A stretch of DNA of 64,000 nt from positions 1 to 64,000 of the forward strand of contig CAWFCV010000010.1 in assembly GCA_963814435.1 (NCBI GenBank), read 5' to 3'. This document shows positions 34,210 through 45,319 of the stretch, in pieces (the first letter of the stretch is position 1; each line of letters begins with the position of its first letter). This DNA comes from JAEUPI01 sp963814435 (GTDB lineage Bacteria > Pseudomonadota > Gammaproteobacteria > Burkholderiales > Burkholderiaceae_C). Under the pieces are notes generated by a model. That model ran no database searches and had not been told where the DNA came from. It worked only from the letters and a program-made list of their open reading frames with translations. The translations under genes and the position numbers were made by a program.

Positions 34210-35832
34210 TCACCTGCGTTGCGTTCGGCGTTCCGGCGAACGGCGATCGATCGGAAGGTAGACGCGGAACGTGATCCCTCGCCGACGGTGCTTTCCACCT
34301 CGATCGTGCCGCCGTGGGCCTTGACGATGCCATGGCTGACCGACAAGCCCAGCCCGGTTCCCTTGCCCACCTCCTTGGAGGTGAAGAACGGATCGAAGAT
34401 GCGCTGCAGGTTGGCTTGCGGGATGCCGCAGCCGGTGTCGCTGATCGAGAATTCGACCATCGGCGCGGGCTCGCCCGGCTCGGGCTTGGCTCGTCGACGC
34501 GCCGGCTCTCGACGACGATCTTGCCCTCGCGCTCGATCGCCTGCTGGGCGTTGACCAGGATGTTCATGACCACCTGCTTGATCAGATCCGCGTCGACCCA
34601 GACCTGCGGCAGGTCGGGGTCGAGATCGAGTGACGATCTCGATGTTGTGCAGGGACGCCGGCCGGTCGACGAAACGCACCGTGTCCTCGATCAACTGGAT
34701 TGAGGTCGACGAAGCCCTTCTCCGGCGCCTTCTCGCGCGCGAAATCGAGCAGGCGCCGGATGATGCTGGCGCAGCGCTTGGTTTCGCGGATGACCAGATC
34801 CAGGTCTTCGGCGTCCGTGGCTGCCGTCCGGCATCTTCTTGCGCAGCAGCGAGGTGAAGGTCAGCACGCCGGTCAGCGGGTTGTTCAGTTCATGGGCGAT
34901 GCCGGAGGCCAGCAGGCCGACCGAGGCCAGCTTCTCGCCTTGCGCCACCTCGGCCTCGGCGACGCGCAGTTCCTGCGTGCGCTCGCTCGACCTTCTGTTC
35001 CAGCGTCTGCGACCAGTTCCTGCAGTTCGTGCAGCGAATCGCTTCAGCGCCGAGCGTCATGTCATTGAACGAGCGGCCACGTGGCCGAACTCATCGCCGC
35101 TGCGCACCGGGATCTGATGGTCGAGGTCGCCGGTGGAGATCCGCCGCGCTCCGGTGTTCAGGTCCTTCAGCGGCAGGTAGATCAGGCGCTGCAGCAGGAC
35201 GCCGACACCGGCGGCCACGAGCAGGATGACGCCGGCGCGAAGCCGGCAAGAATGACAATGGCATGTCGCTTCAGCGTTCGGTCGATCTCGTCGAGCGAGT
35301 AGGCGATGTCGAGCACGCCCAGCACCGACTGGCTCGCCGGGTGCTCGTGGCAGGACGCATTCGAGCAGGTGGGCTCGTTGCGGATCGCCTCCATCGTGGC
35401 CAGCAGCCGCTGGCCATCGGCGTCCGTGTAGATGCGCCAGCGCTGGTCGTCGGCCACCCGCTGCAGCGGTTTGCCCGACAGGTGGCAGTGCACGCAGGGT
35501 TCGTCGTTCTGCTGCACCGTGAATCCGATTTCCGACTTGCGCTTCGAATGGATGATCGTGCCGTCCTTGGTCAGGATCCTGACGCGTTCGATCCCGTCCT
35601 GCCTGCCGATATCCTGGATGATCTTCTCGGCGATGTCGCGCTGGTTGACCAGCATCGCGTAGCGCGTGCTCTTGACGATCACCTCGGAGATCTGCGCCAC
35701 GTGCCTGGAGATCTCGGTCTGCAGGTGCTCTTGCTGGTGCGTGACGATGACGTACGGAAGCAGCACCATCCCCGGAGACAGCGCGAGCAACATGTACAGG
35801 CTGAACTTGGCCTTGAAATTGTTCCGGAACAT
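34210..35832 (-). CDS. Membrane histidine kinase with c-type heme motifs in its periplasmic sensor (frameshifted)
   Basis: About 540 residues. TM1 (about 11-31, SLYMLLALSPGMVLLPYVIV) precedes a periplasmic domain of about 160 residues with CVHCH at 113-117 and CSNASCH at 156-162, a canonical and an extended (CxxxxCH) heme-c attachment motif. A helix, TM2 (near VGVLLQRLIYLPL) and a HAMP region (GARRISTGDLDHQIPVRSGDEFGHV) follow. The kinase core shows H-box GLLASGIAHELNNPLTG, N-box NILVNAQQAIE, F-box DPFFTSKEVGKGTGLGLSVSHGIVKAHGGTIEVES. It is paired with the adjacent NtrC-type regulator. Breaks near 35247, 34985, 34825 and 34270 occur. Heme or redox sensing is inferred. Confidence 0.88.
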
Positions 35833-35921
35833 GTGCTGAGTCGACGGTCCGACCTACTCTGCCCGGCTGCGAATCCAGCCGCTGGCAATGTAGGCAGATT
35901 CGTTCGCCGCCGGCAAGAGAC

Positions 35922-36112
35922 ATGGATCAAACGATCACGAACGAGCTTTCACCCGCATCGCCAGCCATCACGATGATGGCAACGCGCCCGCGATCTCGCA
36001 GCTCGAAGCTTCGTTGCGTGAGCTTGTGCGACGGTTGGCCAACTTCGTTCGGAAGAAGCGCACTGCGTCACCTGTTGGCGATCGGCGCTGGTATCTCGAA
36101 GCGAATCGGTGA
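35922..36112 (+). CDS. Possible small protein between the kinase and trmB (needs one indel)
   Basis: A candidate of about 62-64 residues. ATG 35922 gives MDQTITNE; after an indel near 35945 the frame reads FTRIASHHDDGNAPAISQLEASLRELVRRLANFVRKKR and ends YLEANR. The middle is a plausible amphipathic helix with regular Leu/Arg spacing. It is divergent from the kinase gene and 110 bases before trmB. Without the repair the frame-1 alternative is Ser/Arg-rich and unconvincing. I recognise no family. Confidence 0.25.
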
Positions 36113-36222
36113 CGGTGGGTCGACTCGACTGTTGTAGGCCGCGCGCCGCCTACAATGCCCCGCCCGCGGCCATCAGCCCGCACTGCGGATGGCCGCAATG
36201 TGTGTGGCAGCGTGCCCCATCG

Positions 36223-36946
36223 ATGCGCCCCGACGTAAGCCCAGAGTCCATCGCCGACAACGCCAGTGCACGCCCCCGCGGCGTGCGCAGCTACGTGCTG
36301 CGCGCCGGCCGCATGGGCAGTGGGCAAGCGCGTGCCTTGCGCGAGCTGGCGCCACGGTTCGTGCTGCCTTATCAAGCCGCGGCGCTCGACCTGCAAGCCG
36401 CCTTCGGCCGGCACGCACCGGTCGTGCTCGAGATCGGCTTCGGCATGGGCGACAGCACCGCGGCGATCGCGCAGGCCTCGCCCGAGCTTGACTTTCTGGG
36501 CATCGAGGTCCATCCGCCGGGCGTCGGCGCGCTGCTGCAGCGCATCGACGCGATGGGTCTGACCAATCTGCGCATCGTGCAGCACGACGCGGTGGAGGTG
36601 CTGCAGCACATGCTGGCAGCCGGCGTCACTGGCCGGCGCGATGGTGTTCTTTCCCGACCCGTGGCCGAAGAAGCGGCACCACAAGCGACGGTTGATCCGT
36701 CCGGACGTGGTGGCGCTGCTGGCCAGTCGCCTGGCGCCGGGCGCGACGCTGCATTGCGCCACCGACTGGGAGCCCTACGCGCAGCAGATGTTGCAGGTGC
36801 TCGGCGCACAGCCGCTGCTGGAGAACTGCGCGGCTGGCTTCGCGGCCCGCCCGACCTACCGGCCGCCGACCAAGTTCGAAGCCCGTGGTACCAGGCTCGG
36901 CCACGGCACCTGGGACCTGGTATTTCGCCGCCGGAACGGCGACTAA
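36223..36946 (+). CDS. trmB: tRNA (guanine-N7-)-methyltransferase (one frameshift)
   Basis: TrmB makes m7G46 in tRNA using SAM. About 241 residues. Visible family blocks are RGVRSYVLRAGRMGSGQARAL, VLEIGFGMGDSTAAIAQ (SAM motif I), DFLGIEVHPPGVGALL, the signature VFFPDPWPKKRHHKRRLI and PTKFEARGTRLGHGTWDLVF. The break near 36637 is repaired by one GC pair (TGRRAMVFFPDPW). ATG 36223 starts MRPDVSPESIADN. Its stop overlaps the uppP stop by four bases (convergent genes). Confidence 0.95.
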
Positions 36947-37769
36947 TCAGCCCACTGGATCCAGCCGCTCCACGCGGTGAGCAGCACCACGAGGCCGAAC
37001 CCGATCCGGTACCACGCGAACGGCACGAAGGTATGGCTGGCGATGTAGCGCAGCAACCAGCGCACGCAGGCGTAGGCGCTGGCGAAGGCGACCACGCTGC
37101 CGACCAGGAACACGGGCCAGTCGCCGACCGACAGCAGCGCACGTTCCTTGTACAGGCTGTAGGCGCCCGCGCCCATCAGCGTGGGAATGGCCAGGTAGAA
37201 GCTGAACTCGGTCGACGCCTGCCGCGACAACCCGAACAGCATGCCGCCGATGATCGTGGCGCCCGACCGGCTGGTGCCGGGAATCATCGCGACGCACTGC
37301 GCGAGGCCGACCTTCAGCGCGTCAAGCGCGGTCATCGCATCGACTGACTCGACCCTGACGGCGGACGTCGGGCGCCGCTCGGCCCACAGGATGATCAGGC
37401 CGCCCACGATGAAGCTGGCGGCGACCACGGGCGCGTTGAACAGGTGCGACTTGATGGCCTTGCCGAACAGCAGACCCAGCACCACCGCCGGCGCGAACGC
37501 CACGGCGACATTGCGCACGAATCGCCGCGCGCGCGATCGCTATGGCCGATCTCCAGCACCGTGTCGCGCAGCCGCTGCCAGTAGACGATCAGCACCGCCA
37601 GCATCGCGCCGCTTTGGATCGCGATGTCGAACACCTTGGCCTTGGCATCCGCGAAGTCGAGCAGCGAACCCGCCAGGATCAGGTGGCCGGTGGACGAGAT
37701 CGGCAGGAACTCGGTCAGCCCCTCCACCAATCCCATCACGGCGGCCTTGAGCAGCAACACGGGATCCAC
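36943..37769 (-). CDS. uppP: Undecaprenyl-diphosphate phosphatase (one frameshift)
   Basis: UppP/BacA recycles the undecaprenyl lipid carrier for peptidoglycan and LPS synthesis and confers bacitracin resistance. About 276 residues and several transmembrane helices. Motif 1 reads GLVEGLTEFLPISSTGHLIL, with the catalytic Glu and Ser/Thr residues. Motif 2 reads MIPGTSRSGATIIGGMLFGLSR, with the PGxSRSGxT-type active site. A long GCGC run near 37525 breaks the frame between LEIGHSDRAR and RFVRNVAVAFAP. GTG 37769 (MDPVLLLKAAVMG) is the start. Confidence 0.94.
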
Positions 37770-37913
37770 TGAAGACCACCTTTCGGCAAAGCCGCGAATC
37801 ATAGTCGCGCGCCCTGGGCGCGGGCGGCCCAGGTACGCGTCGACCGCGCCGTGGCGGCGCCCGGCACGCCATGCCCAACCTGGTTTGACCCTGCGGTCGC
37901 GTGGCGCTACATT

Positions 37914-37927
37914 ACTGACCAGTCAGT
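37914..37927. promoter_or_regulatory. Inverted repeat, probable TetR operator
   Basis: ACTGAC-CA-GTCAGT is a perfect inverted repeat nine bases before the tetR ATG and inside an AT-richer patch with likely -10 sequence (CATTACT, TTAAAAC). This fits autoregulation of the efflux operon by its TetR repressor. A downstream TCAT extends the direct-repeat character of GTCA. Confidence 0.6.
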
Positions 37928-37936
37928 CATTAAAAC

Positions 37937-38604
37937 ATGTCCGCAGTCGACACCCCCACCCGCCGCCGCCGCAAGGACGCCCGTCCGCAGGAACTGCTCG
38001 ACGCGGCGCTGGAACTGTTCGTCGAGAAGGGCTTCGCGGCCACCCGTGCCGAGGAGGTGGCGCAGCGCGCCGGCGTGTCCAAGGGCACGCTGTACCTCTA
38101 CTACCCGAGCAAGGAAGAGCTGCTCAAGGCGGTGATCCGCGAGCACCTGTCGACGCGCATCGCCGCCGGCGCCGCCATCGCCGACAAGCACCGCGGCCCG
38201 ATGACCGCGCTGCTGCGCGACGTGTTCAGCCACTGGTGGCAGAACGTGCTCGACAGCCCGACCTCGGGCGTGTTCAAGCTGATCATCACCGAGGTGCGCA
38301 ACTTCCCCGACCTCGCGGAGTTCTACCACCGCGAGGTGGTGGAGCCCGGCGAGCGGCTGATCGGACGCATCGTGCAGCGCGGCATCGACGAAGGCGAGTT
38401 CGAGCGTCTCGACGTCGGTTGCGTGGTGCATTCGCTGATGCTGCCGATGGTCATGGTGTGCCTGCACAAGCACTCGTTCGGCGCCTGCGTGCCGCAGCAG
38501 GATCAATTCGACGCCGCGGTCTTCATCCGGGCGCACATCGATCTGGTGCTGCGCGGGCTTGGTCCGTCAGCGGCCGGGCCGCCGGCGCGCGGGCGCGCAA
38601 ATGA
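37937..38604 (+). CDS. TetR/AcrR-family repressor of the RND pump
   Basis: About 222 residues. The N-terminal DNA-binding domain reads PQELLDAALELFVEKGFAATRAEEVAQRAGVSKGTLYLYYPSKEEL, the classical TetR helix-turn-helix (here given in two parts: ATRAEEVAQRAGVSKG and TLYLYYPSKEEL). The C-terminal ligand domain includes EVRNFPDLAEFYHREVV, which resembles the TetR_C group beside AcrAB-like pumps. The stop at 38604 overlaps the adaptor ATG (ATGA) if one indel near 38560 is accepted. Controls the operon that follows, by position; the inducer is unknown. Confidence 0.88.
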
Positions 38605-39787
38605 AGCGCTGGCTGCGTTACGGCGCTCCGTTGCTGGCGTTGGTGGTGCTCGGCCTCGTGATCGGCCGCGCGATGAACGCGCGCAAGGCCGAGCAGGCGC
38701 AGCTCGCCGCCGCCCCGACGAACGCGGCCGCACTCGAGTTGACGCCCGACGACGTGGTGCCGGTGCGCCGGGCCGAGCTCACGCGCACGCTCGAGGTGTC
38801 GGGCAGCCTGAGGGCGGTGAACAGCGCGTTCGTCAAGGCACGCGTGGCGGCCGAGGTGCGTTCGGTGGCCGTGCGCGAAGGCGACACCGTGCGCGCCGGC
38901 CAGGTGCTGGCGCAGCTGGACACCACCGAGTTCGACTGGCGGCTGCGCCAGGCCGAGCAGCAGGCCGCTGGCGGCGCAGGTCGCAGCTGGACATCGCCCA
39001 ACGCCAGCTCGTCAACAACAAGGCGCTGGTGGCGCAGGGCTTCATCTCGCCGACAGCGCTGGAGACGTCGGTGTCCACCGAGTCGTCGGCGCAAGGCCAC
39101 GCTCGAGGCCGCGCTGGCCGCGGTGGAGCTGGCGCGCAAGTCGCGCGCCGACGCGACCGTGACGGCACCGATCGCGGGCCAGATCGCGCAGCGCCTGGTG
39201 CAGCCGGGCGAGCGGGTGCCGGTCGACGCGCGGCTGCTCGAGATCGTCGACCTGTCGCGCCTGGAGCTCGAGGCCGCGATCGCGCCGCAGGACATCGCCG
39301 CGCTGCGCGTCGGCGCGGCCGCGCGGCTGCGGGTCGACGGGCTCGCCGAACCGGTTGCGGCGCGCGTGGTGCGCATCAGCCCGAGCGCGCAGGCGGGCTC
39401 GCGCACCGTGCCGGCCTACCTGGCGCGTCGACCCGCACCCGGCGCTGCGCCAGGGTCTGTTCGTGCGCGGCACGATCGAGCTGCGAGCGGCGCGACGACG
39501 CTGGTGGTGCCGGTGAGCGCGCTGCGCAGCGACCAGGCCAAGCCCTACGTGCTGCGCGATCGACGGCGACGGGCGCAGCTGGCGCCAGCCCGAGTTCGGC
39601 GCCCGCGGCGAGGCCGCCGGCGTCGACGTGGTCGAAGTGCGCAGCGGGCTGGACGAAGGCGACCGCGTGCTGGCCGGCAGCCTCGGCGTGGTGCGCGACG
39701 GCGCGGCGCTGCGCCTGCCCGCCGCGGCCGGCGGCGGTCTGCGGCCGCACCACGCCGCCGCGGCGCGCGGCCTCGGCGTCGCCCTAA
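38601..39787 (+). CDS. RND efflux periplasmic adaptor (MFP/HlyD family, frameshifted)
   Basis: The membrane fusion subunit linking the inner-membrane pump to TolC. About 395 residues. An N-terminal anchor (RWLRYGAPLLALVVLGLVIG) is followed by the lipoyl half-motif EVRSVAVREGDTVRAGQVLAQLD, a coiled-coil hairpin (DIAQRQLVNNKALVAQGFIS, then TLEAALAAVELARKS) and the second lipoyl half DATVTAPIAGQIAQRLVQPGERV. The beta-barrel part includes SRLELEAAIAPQDIAALRVG. Breaks near 38975, 39090, 39430, 39520 and 39560 interrupt it; the one near 39090 is a GC contraction. The stop lies four bases before the permease ATG. Confidence 0.87.
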
Positions 39788-39791
39788 GCCC

Positions 39792-42700
39792 ATGTGGTTC
39801 ACCCGCGTCTCGATCGCCAACCCGGTGATGGCCGTGATGGTCATGCTGGCCTTCGTGGTGCTGGGGCTGTTCGCGGTGCAGCGGCTGAAGGTCGACCAGT
39901 TCCCGAACATCGAGTTCCCGACGGTGGTGGTGCAGATCGACTACCCCGGCGCGGCGCCCGAGATCGTCGAGAGCGAGGTGACCAAGAAGGTCGAGGAGGC
40001 GGTCAACACCATCGCCGGCATCAACCAGCTGTTCTCGCGCAGCTACGAAGGCATCTCGGTCGTGATCGTCCAGTTCAACCTCGACATCGAGGGCCGCCGC
40101 GCGGCCGACGACGTGCGCGAGAAGCTGTCGATCGTCAAGGCGTCGTTCCGCGACGAGGTCAAGGAGCCGCGGGTGTCGCGCTTCGATCCGGCGGCGCGGC
40201 CGGTGTACTCGCTGTCGCTGAGCTCGCCCGACCGCAGCCGCAGCGTGCAGGAGCTCACCACGCTGGCCGACCAGGTGATCAAGAAACGCCTGGAGAACGT
40301 GCCCGGCGTCGGCTCGGTGACGCTGGTGGGCGGCGCTGAAGCGCGAGCTCAACGTCTACCTCAGGCCGCAGGCGCTGGAAGCGTTCGGCATCGGCGTGGA
40401 CCAGGTGATCGCGGCGGTGCGCACCGAGAACCAGGAACTGCCGGCCGGCAGCCTGCGCTCGCGCGAGGCCGAACGCGTGGTGCAGGTCGACGGCCGCATC
40501 AAGCGGCCCGAGGACCTGCAGCAGATCATCGTCGCCCGGCGCGGGGCCAGCGCTGGCGCCACCGCCGCGGCGCCCGGCCAGGCGGTGCGGCTGTCGCAGC
40601 TGGCCGACGTGGTGGACGGGCCCGAGGAGGTGGAGTCGCTCGCGCTGTACAACGGCCAGCGCACGCTGGCGCTGGAGGTGCAGAAGAGCCAGGGCGAGAA
40701 CACCATCGACGTCGTCGACGGATTGCAGCGCGCCGTGGCCGCGCTGGCGCCGGAGCTTCCCTCCGGCGTGGCGCTCGAGGTCGTGCGCGACAACTCGCGC
40801 CCGATCCGCGTCTCGGTGGCCAACGTCAAGCGCACGCTGTTCGAGGGCGCCCTGCTCACCATCGCCATCGTGTTCCTGTTCCTGAACTCGTGGCGCTCGA
40901 CCGTCATCACCGGGCTGACGCTGCCGATCGCGCTGATCGGCACCTTCCTGTTCATGCACGCGTTCGGCTTCTCGATCAACATGGTCACGCTGATGGCGCT
41001 GAGCCTGTGCGTCGGCCTGCTGATCGACGACGCGATCGTGGTGCGCGAGAACATCGTGCGCCACGTGCAGATGGGCAAGCCCGCGCACGACGCCGCGCTG
41101 CAGGGCACCGACGAGATCGGCCTGGCGGTGCTGGCCACCACGCTGTCGATCGTGGCGGTGTTCCTGCCGATCGGCTTCATGGGCGGCATCATCGGCAAGT
41201 TCTTCCACGAGTTCGGCATCACCATCGTCGCGGCGGTGCTGATCTCGATGTTCGTGAGCTTCACGCTCGACCCGATGCTGAGCTCGATCTGGCACGACCC
41301 GGCGATCGACCGCGAGGGCAAGCCGTTCGTGCCGAGGTCGTGGTACGACCACACGCTCGGCCGCGTCACGCATGCGGTGGATCGCCTGTCGCACCGGCTC
41401 GGCGACGGCTACGTGGCCACGCTCGCGCTGGTCGCTGAAGCACCGCATGGCCACGCTGGGCATCGCGCTGGCCAGCCTGGTGGGCAGCTTCGCGATTGCA
41501 CCGCTGCTGGGCACCGAGTTCGTGCCCAAGGCCGACTTCTCCGAGACCTTCGTCAGCTTCTACACGCCGGTGGGCTCGTCGCTCGAGGTGACCGAGGCAC
41601 GATCGCGCCAGGTCGACGCCATCCTGCGCGCGATGCCGGAGGTGCGCTACACGCTGACCACCATCAACACCGGGCAGGCGCAGGGCCGCAACTTCGCCAA
41701 CGTGTACGTGCGCCTGGTCGATCGCAAGGATCGCACGCGCAGCGTGGACCAGATGTCGGTGCCGCTGCGCGAACGCCTGGCGCGCGGTGCCGGGCATCGT
41801 CGTCACCCATGCGGGCCTGCTCGACTCGGTGGCGGGCAGCAAGCCGATCTCGCTGTCGATCCAGGGCACCGACCTGGGCGAGCTGCAGCGCATCACCAGC
41901 CGATTGACGCAACGGCTGCGCGACATTCCCGGTCTGGTCGATCTGGACACCAGCATGAAGCCCAACAAGCCCACCGCATCGGTCGAAGTGCGGCGCGACG
42001 CCGCGTCGGATCTCGGGTTGTCGGTCGGCGCCATCACCAACACCTTGCGCGCGCTGGTCGCCGGCCAGACGGTCGGCAACTGGCGCGCCGAGGACGACCA
42101 GACCTACGACGTCAAGGTGCGCCTGCAGCCCGGCGCGCGCGACAGCACGGCCGACCTCGAACGCCTGCCGCTGATGGTGGGCAGCAACGCCGACGGCAGC
42201 GCCCGCATCGTGCGCCTGACCCAGGTGGCCGACGTGCGCGCCGGCAGCGGGGCCAACCAGATCAACCGGCGCGACCTGAGCCGCGAAGTCGAGATCACCG
42301 CCAACGTGTCGGGCCGCTCGCTCGGCGAGGTGTCGGCCGACATCAACCGCGCGATGGTCGAGCGGGCGGCGCCGCCGGGTTATCGCTACCGCTTCGGCGG
42401 CTCGACCAAGGACATGCAGGAGTCGTTCGCCTATGCCGTCTCGGCGCTGGCGCTGGCGGTGGTGTTCATCTACATGATCCTGGCCTCGCAGTTCCGCAGC
42501 TTCCTGCAGCCGCTGGCGCTGATGTCGTCGCTGCCGCTGACGCTGATCGGCGTCGTGCTGGCGCTGCTGATCGCGCGCTCGACGCTGAACATCTTCTCGA
42601 TCATCGGCGTCATCATGCTGATGGGCCTGGTGACCAAGAACGCCATCTTGCTGGTCGACTTCGCGAACCGGGCGCGCCAGGGCGGGCTGTCGCGCGAGGC

Positions 42701-42968
42701 CGCGCTGCTGCAGGCGGCCAAGGTGCGATTGCGGCCGATCCTGATGACGACGCTGGCGATGATCTTCGGCATGGTGCCGCTGGCCTTCGCGCTGTCCGAG
42801 GGTTCGGAGCAGCGCGCGCCGATGGGCCAGGCGGTCATCGGGGGCGTGATCACGTCGTCGTTGCTGACGCTGGTGGTCGTTCCCGTGATCTACTGTTACC
42901 TCGACGACCTGGGCGCCTGGGCGCGCGGCTTGTTCGCCGGCAAGCAGCAGCCTGCCGCCGCACCCTAG
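39792..42968 (+). CDS. RND efflux permease, HAE-1/MdtB-like (three frameshifts)
   Basis: About 1060 residues, the proton-driven inner-membrane pump. It begins MWFTRVSIANPVMAVMVMLAFVVLGLFA. Porter-domain motifs include DQFPNIEFPTVVVQIDYPGA and NTIAGINQLFSRSYEG. The proton-relay pair of TM4 is in LSLCVGLLIDDAIVVRENIVRH, and TM10-11 shows IIGVIMLMGLVTKNAILLVDFANR. The C-terminus ends before GLFAGKQQPAAAP. Breaks at about 40336, 41436 and 41792 are all repaired by one GC/CG pair (GGALKRELN, LVALKHRMAT, RLARAVPGIVVTH). Substrates cannot be read from sequence. Confidence 0.94.
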
Positions 42969-43007
42969 AATTTCGCATCCTCGATCGATTCACCACCCCC
43001 CACGCAC

Positions 43008-43662
43008 ATGAACCTCGAACTGGCCCGCTTCAACATGATCGAGCAGCAGATCCGCCCGTGGAACGTGCTCGACCCCGCCGTCCTGGCCCTGCTGGCGGTC
43101 GTGCGCCGCGAGGACTTCGTGCCCGCCGCCTATCGCGCGCTGGCCTTCGTCGACACCGAAGTGCCGTTGCCGGAGGGCCAGTGCATGCTGGCGCCGAAGG
43201 TCGAGGCCCGGCTGCTGCAGGAGTTGAATCTGCAGCGCCACGAACGCGTGCTCGAGATCGGTGCCGGATCCGGGCTTCATGGCGGCGCTGCTGGCGCAGC
43301 GCGCCCGGTCGGTGGTGTCGCTGGAGATCCGGCCGACACTGGCCACGCTCGCCGGCGCCAACCTGCAGCGCGCCGGCGTGGCCAACGCCAAGGTGCGCGT
43401 GCTCGACGGCGCGCGTGGCCTGCCCGACGAGGCACCGTTCGACGCCATCGTGCTGTCCGGTTCGGTCGACACCGTGCCGCAGGTCCTGCTCGAACAGCTG
43501 TCGCCCGGTGGTCGCCTGATCGCCGTGGTCGGCGACGAACCCGTGATGCGAGCCGTGCGGGTGCGACGCGTGGCCGAATCGCGCTTCGAAACGACCGAGT
43601 TGTTCGACACCGTGGCGCCACGGCTGAATGGATTCAGTGAGCCCAGCCGCTTCCGCTTCTGA
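43008..43662 (+). CDS. pcm: Protein-L-isoaspartate O-methyltransferase family protein (one frameshift)
   Basis: About 218 residues. The first helix is NMIEQQIRPWNVLDPAVLALL; VRREDFVPAAYRALAFVDTEVPLPEGQCML corresponds to the PCMT substrate region and QRHERVLEIGAGSG to the SAM motif. The end is PRLNGFSEPSRFRF. The break near 43270 is most simply one extra G in a GGG run (GAGSGFMAALL). In this group the gene sits before a TolC-like gene and may act on damaged isoaspartyl residues; many family members are divergent, so activity is unproven. It follows the RND permease by 39 bases. Confidence 0.85.
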
Positions 43663-43839
43663 CGCCGAGATGTCGTGCACGCTCGCATCCGGCCGCTCAT
43701 CGCCGCCGGACGACGCCACACGCCCTGCTGCCAGCAGCACGTCGCATCGGCGTTACCGCTACCGCCGAGGCGCACTACAAACCGGCCCGGCTCGATCCCG
43801 AGCGAGCCGGCTGCCATTGAAACCATCGAGGATTTGCCC

Positions 43840-45216
43840 ATGACGCCAGCGCCGATGCGCCACAAACCCTTCATCGCCCGGTTGGCGCCTGTCGCGTGGG
43901 CGCTGGCCCTGGTTGGGGTCGGCACGCTGGCCCAGGCGCAGAGCCTGCGCGAACTCTACGAGGCGGCCCGCGCCTACGACGCCACCTACCTGGCCGCCCG
44001 TGCGCTGGCCGATTCGGCGCAGTACCGGGCCGCACAGGCCGATGCACTGAACCGGCCCAACGTGGCGCTGTCGGCCGGCGCGACCCGCTCGGATGTCGAC
44101 GTGCCGTCGACGCTGAGCAACGGTCAGGCGATTCCCGGCACCAACGGTCATCGCTACGCCAACCGGTTCGACGCCACCGTCAACGCCGCGCAGCCGCTGT
44201 ACAACCGGCTCAACGACGCAACGATCGCCCAGGCCCGGCGCGCGCTGGAGGTCTCGGTGGCCGACCTGGAAACCGCCGAGCAGGACCTGATCCTGCGCCT
44301 GTCGCAGGCCTACTTCGACGTGCTGGCGTCGCAGGATTCGCTGGCCACCGCGCAGGCGAACAAGAAGGCCATCGCCGAAACGCTGGCGTCGGCCAAGCGC
44401 AACTTCGAGGTCGGCACGGCCACCATCACCGACACACGCGAAGCGCAGGCGCGATTCGACCTCACGTCGGCGCAGGAGATCGCGGCCGAGAACGACCTGC
44501 GCACCAAGCGCATCGCCCTCGACCAGCTCGTCGGCCGCACCGGTGTCACACCGAAGCCGCTGCTGACCCCGGTGGTGCTGCCCGGCGCCACGCCCGACGA
44601 CGTGGCCCCATGGGTCAACCAGGCCGACGACCAGCATCCGCTGGTGCGCAAGAGCCGGCTGGCACTGGACATCGCCAAGCTCGAGACCGAGCGCGCGCGG
44701 GCCAGCGACGGACCCACGCTGGATCTCGTCGGTTCGGTGGGCGGCAATCGCACCACCGGCAGCGCCACGGTCAGCCCTGGCAACACCGTGCAGTCGGCGA
44801 TCGGCGTGCAGTTGAAGCTGCCGCTGTACACCGGGGGCCTGACGCAGAACCGCATCAGGGAGACCCTGTCGCTCGAGGAAAAGGCCCGCAACGACCTCGA
44901 GGCGGCGCGTCGCGGCGTGGCCCAGGGCACCCGCGTGGCGTTCTACGGCCTGCAATCGGGCAAGGCGCAGGTCGGCGCCCTCGAAGCCGCCGAGTCGTCG
45001 AGCAAGCTCGCGCTGGAGGCCACGCAGCTCGGCTACAAGGTCGGCGTGCGCGTGAACCTCGACGTGCTCAACGCGCAGTCGCAGCTCTACCAGACGCAGC
45101 GCGACCTGGCCAAGGCGCGCTACGACGTCATCGTCGGCGGCCTTCGGCTGCGCCAGGCCGCGGGCCAGTTGCGCCCCGAGGACGTGAACGCGGTCAACAC
45201 GCTGCTCGGCCCCTAA
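43840..45216 (+). CDS. tolC: TolC-family outer membrane efflux protein
   Basis: A 458-residue outer-membrane channel. The signal peptide ends GVGTLAQA, with mature QSLRELYEAARAYDATYLAARA, the conserved first helix. The two homologous halves are seen as YANRFDATVNAAQPLYNRLND and AIGVQLKLPLYTGGLTQNRI (the second with a typical LPLYTGG turn). The periplasmic helices carry the repeated LxxAxxxY pattern. The frame is intact. It probably completes the RND pump above and other exporters. It has its own 178-base upstream region containing a GC hairpin (43787-43810) without a T-run. Confidence 0.93.
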   Translation: MTPAPMRHKPFIARLAPVAWALALVGVGTLAQAQSLRELYEAARAYDATYLAARALADSAQYRAAQADALNRPNVALSAGATRSDVDVPSTLSNGQAIPGTNGHRYANRFDATVNAAQPLYNRLNDATIAQARRALEVSVADLETAEQDLILRLSQAYFDVLASQDSLATAQANKKAIAETLASAKRNFEVGTATITDTREAQARFDLTSAQEIAAENDLRTKRIALDQLVGRTGVTPKPLLTPVVLPGATPDDVAPWVNQADDQHPLVRKSRLALDIAKLETERARASDGPTLDLVGSVGGNRTTGSATVSPGNTVQSAIGVQLKLPLYTGGLTQNRIRETLSLEEKARNDLEAARRGVAQGTRVAFYGLQSGKAQVGALEAAESSSKLALEATQLGYKVGVRVNLDVLNAQSQLYQTQRDLAKARYDVIVGGLRLRQAAGQLRPEDVNAVNTLLGP

Positions 45217-45319
45217 TCGACACCGCGCGTCACACGGCGCCGGCTCGCTTTACGAAACTTTTCTCGCCGTGGCGCATCGCGCCATCGCGCGCGTCGGCCC
45301 GGCGCTCATACTGCGCGCC

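Noticed and set aside
37937..39787. A 616-codon frame fusing the TetR repressor to the RND adaptor
   Set aside because: The middle is an out-of-frame Arg/Ala-rich stretch; the TetR stop and adaptor start overlap at 38601-38604 once one indel is repaired.
43787..43810. Hairpin CCGGCTCG/CGAGCCGG as a terminator before tolC
   Set aside because: Eight-base stem with an eight-base loop but no T-run on either side, so termination is not supported.
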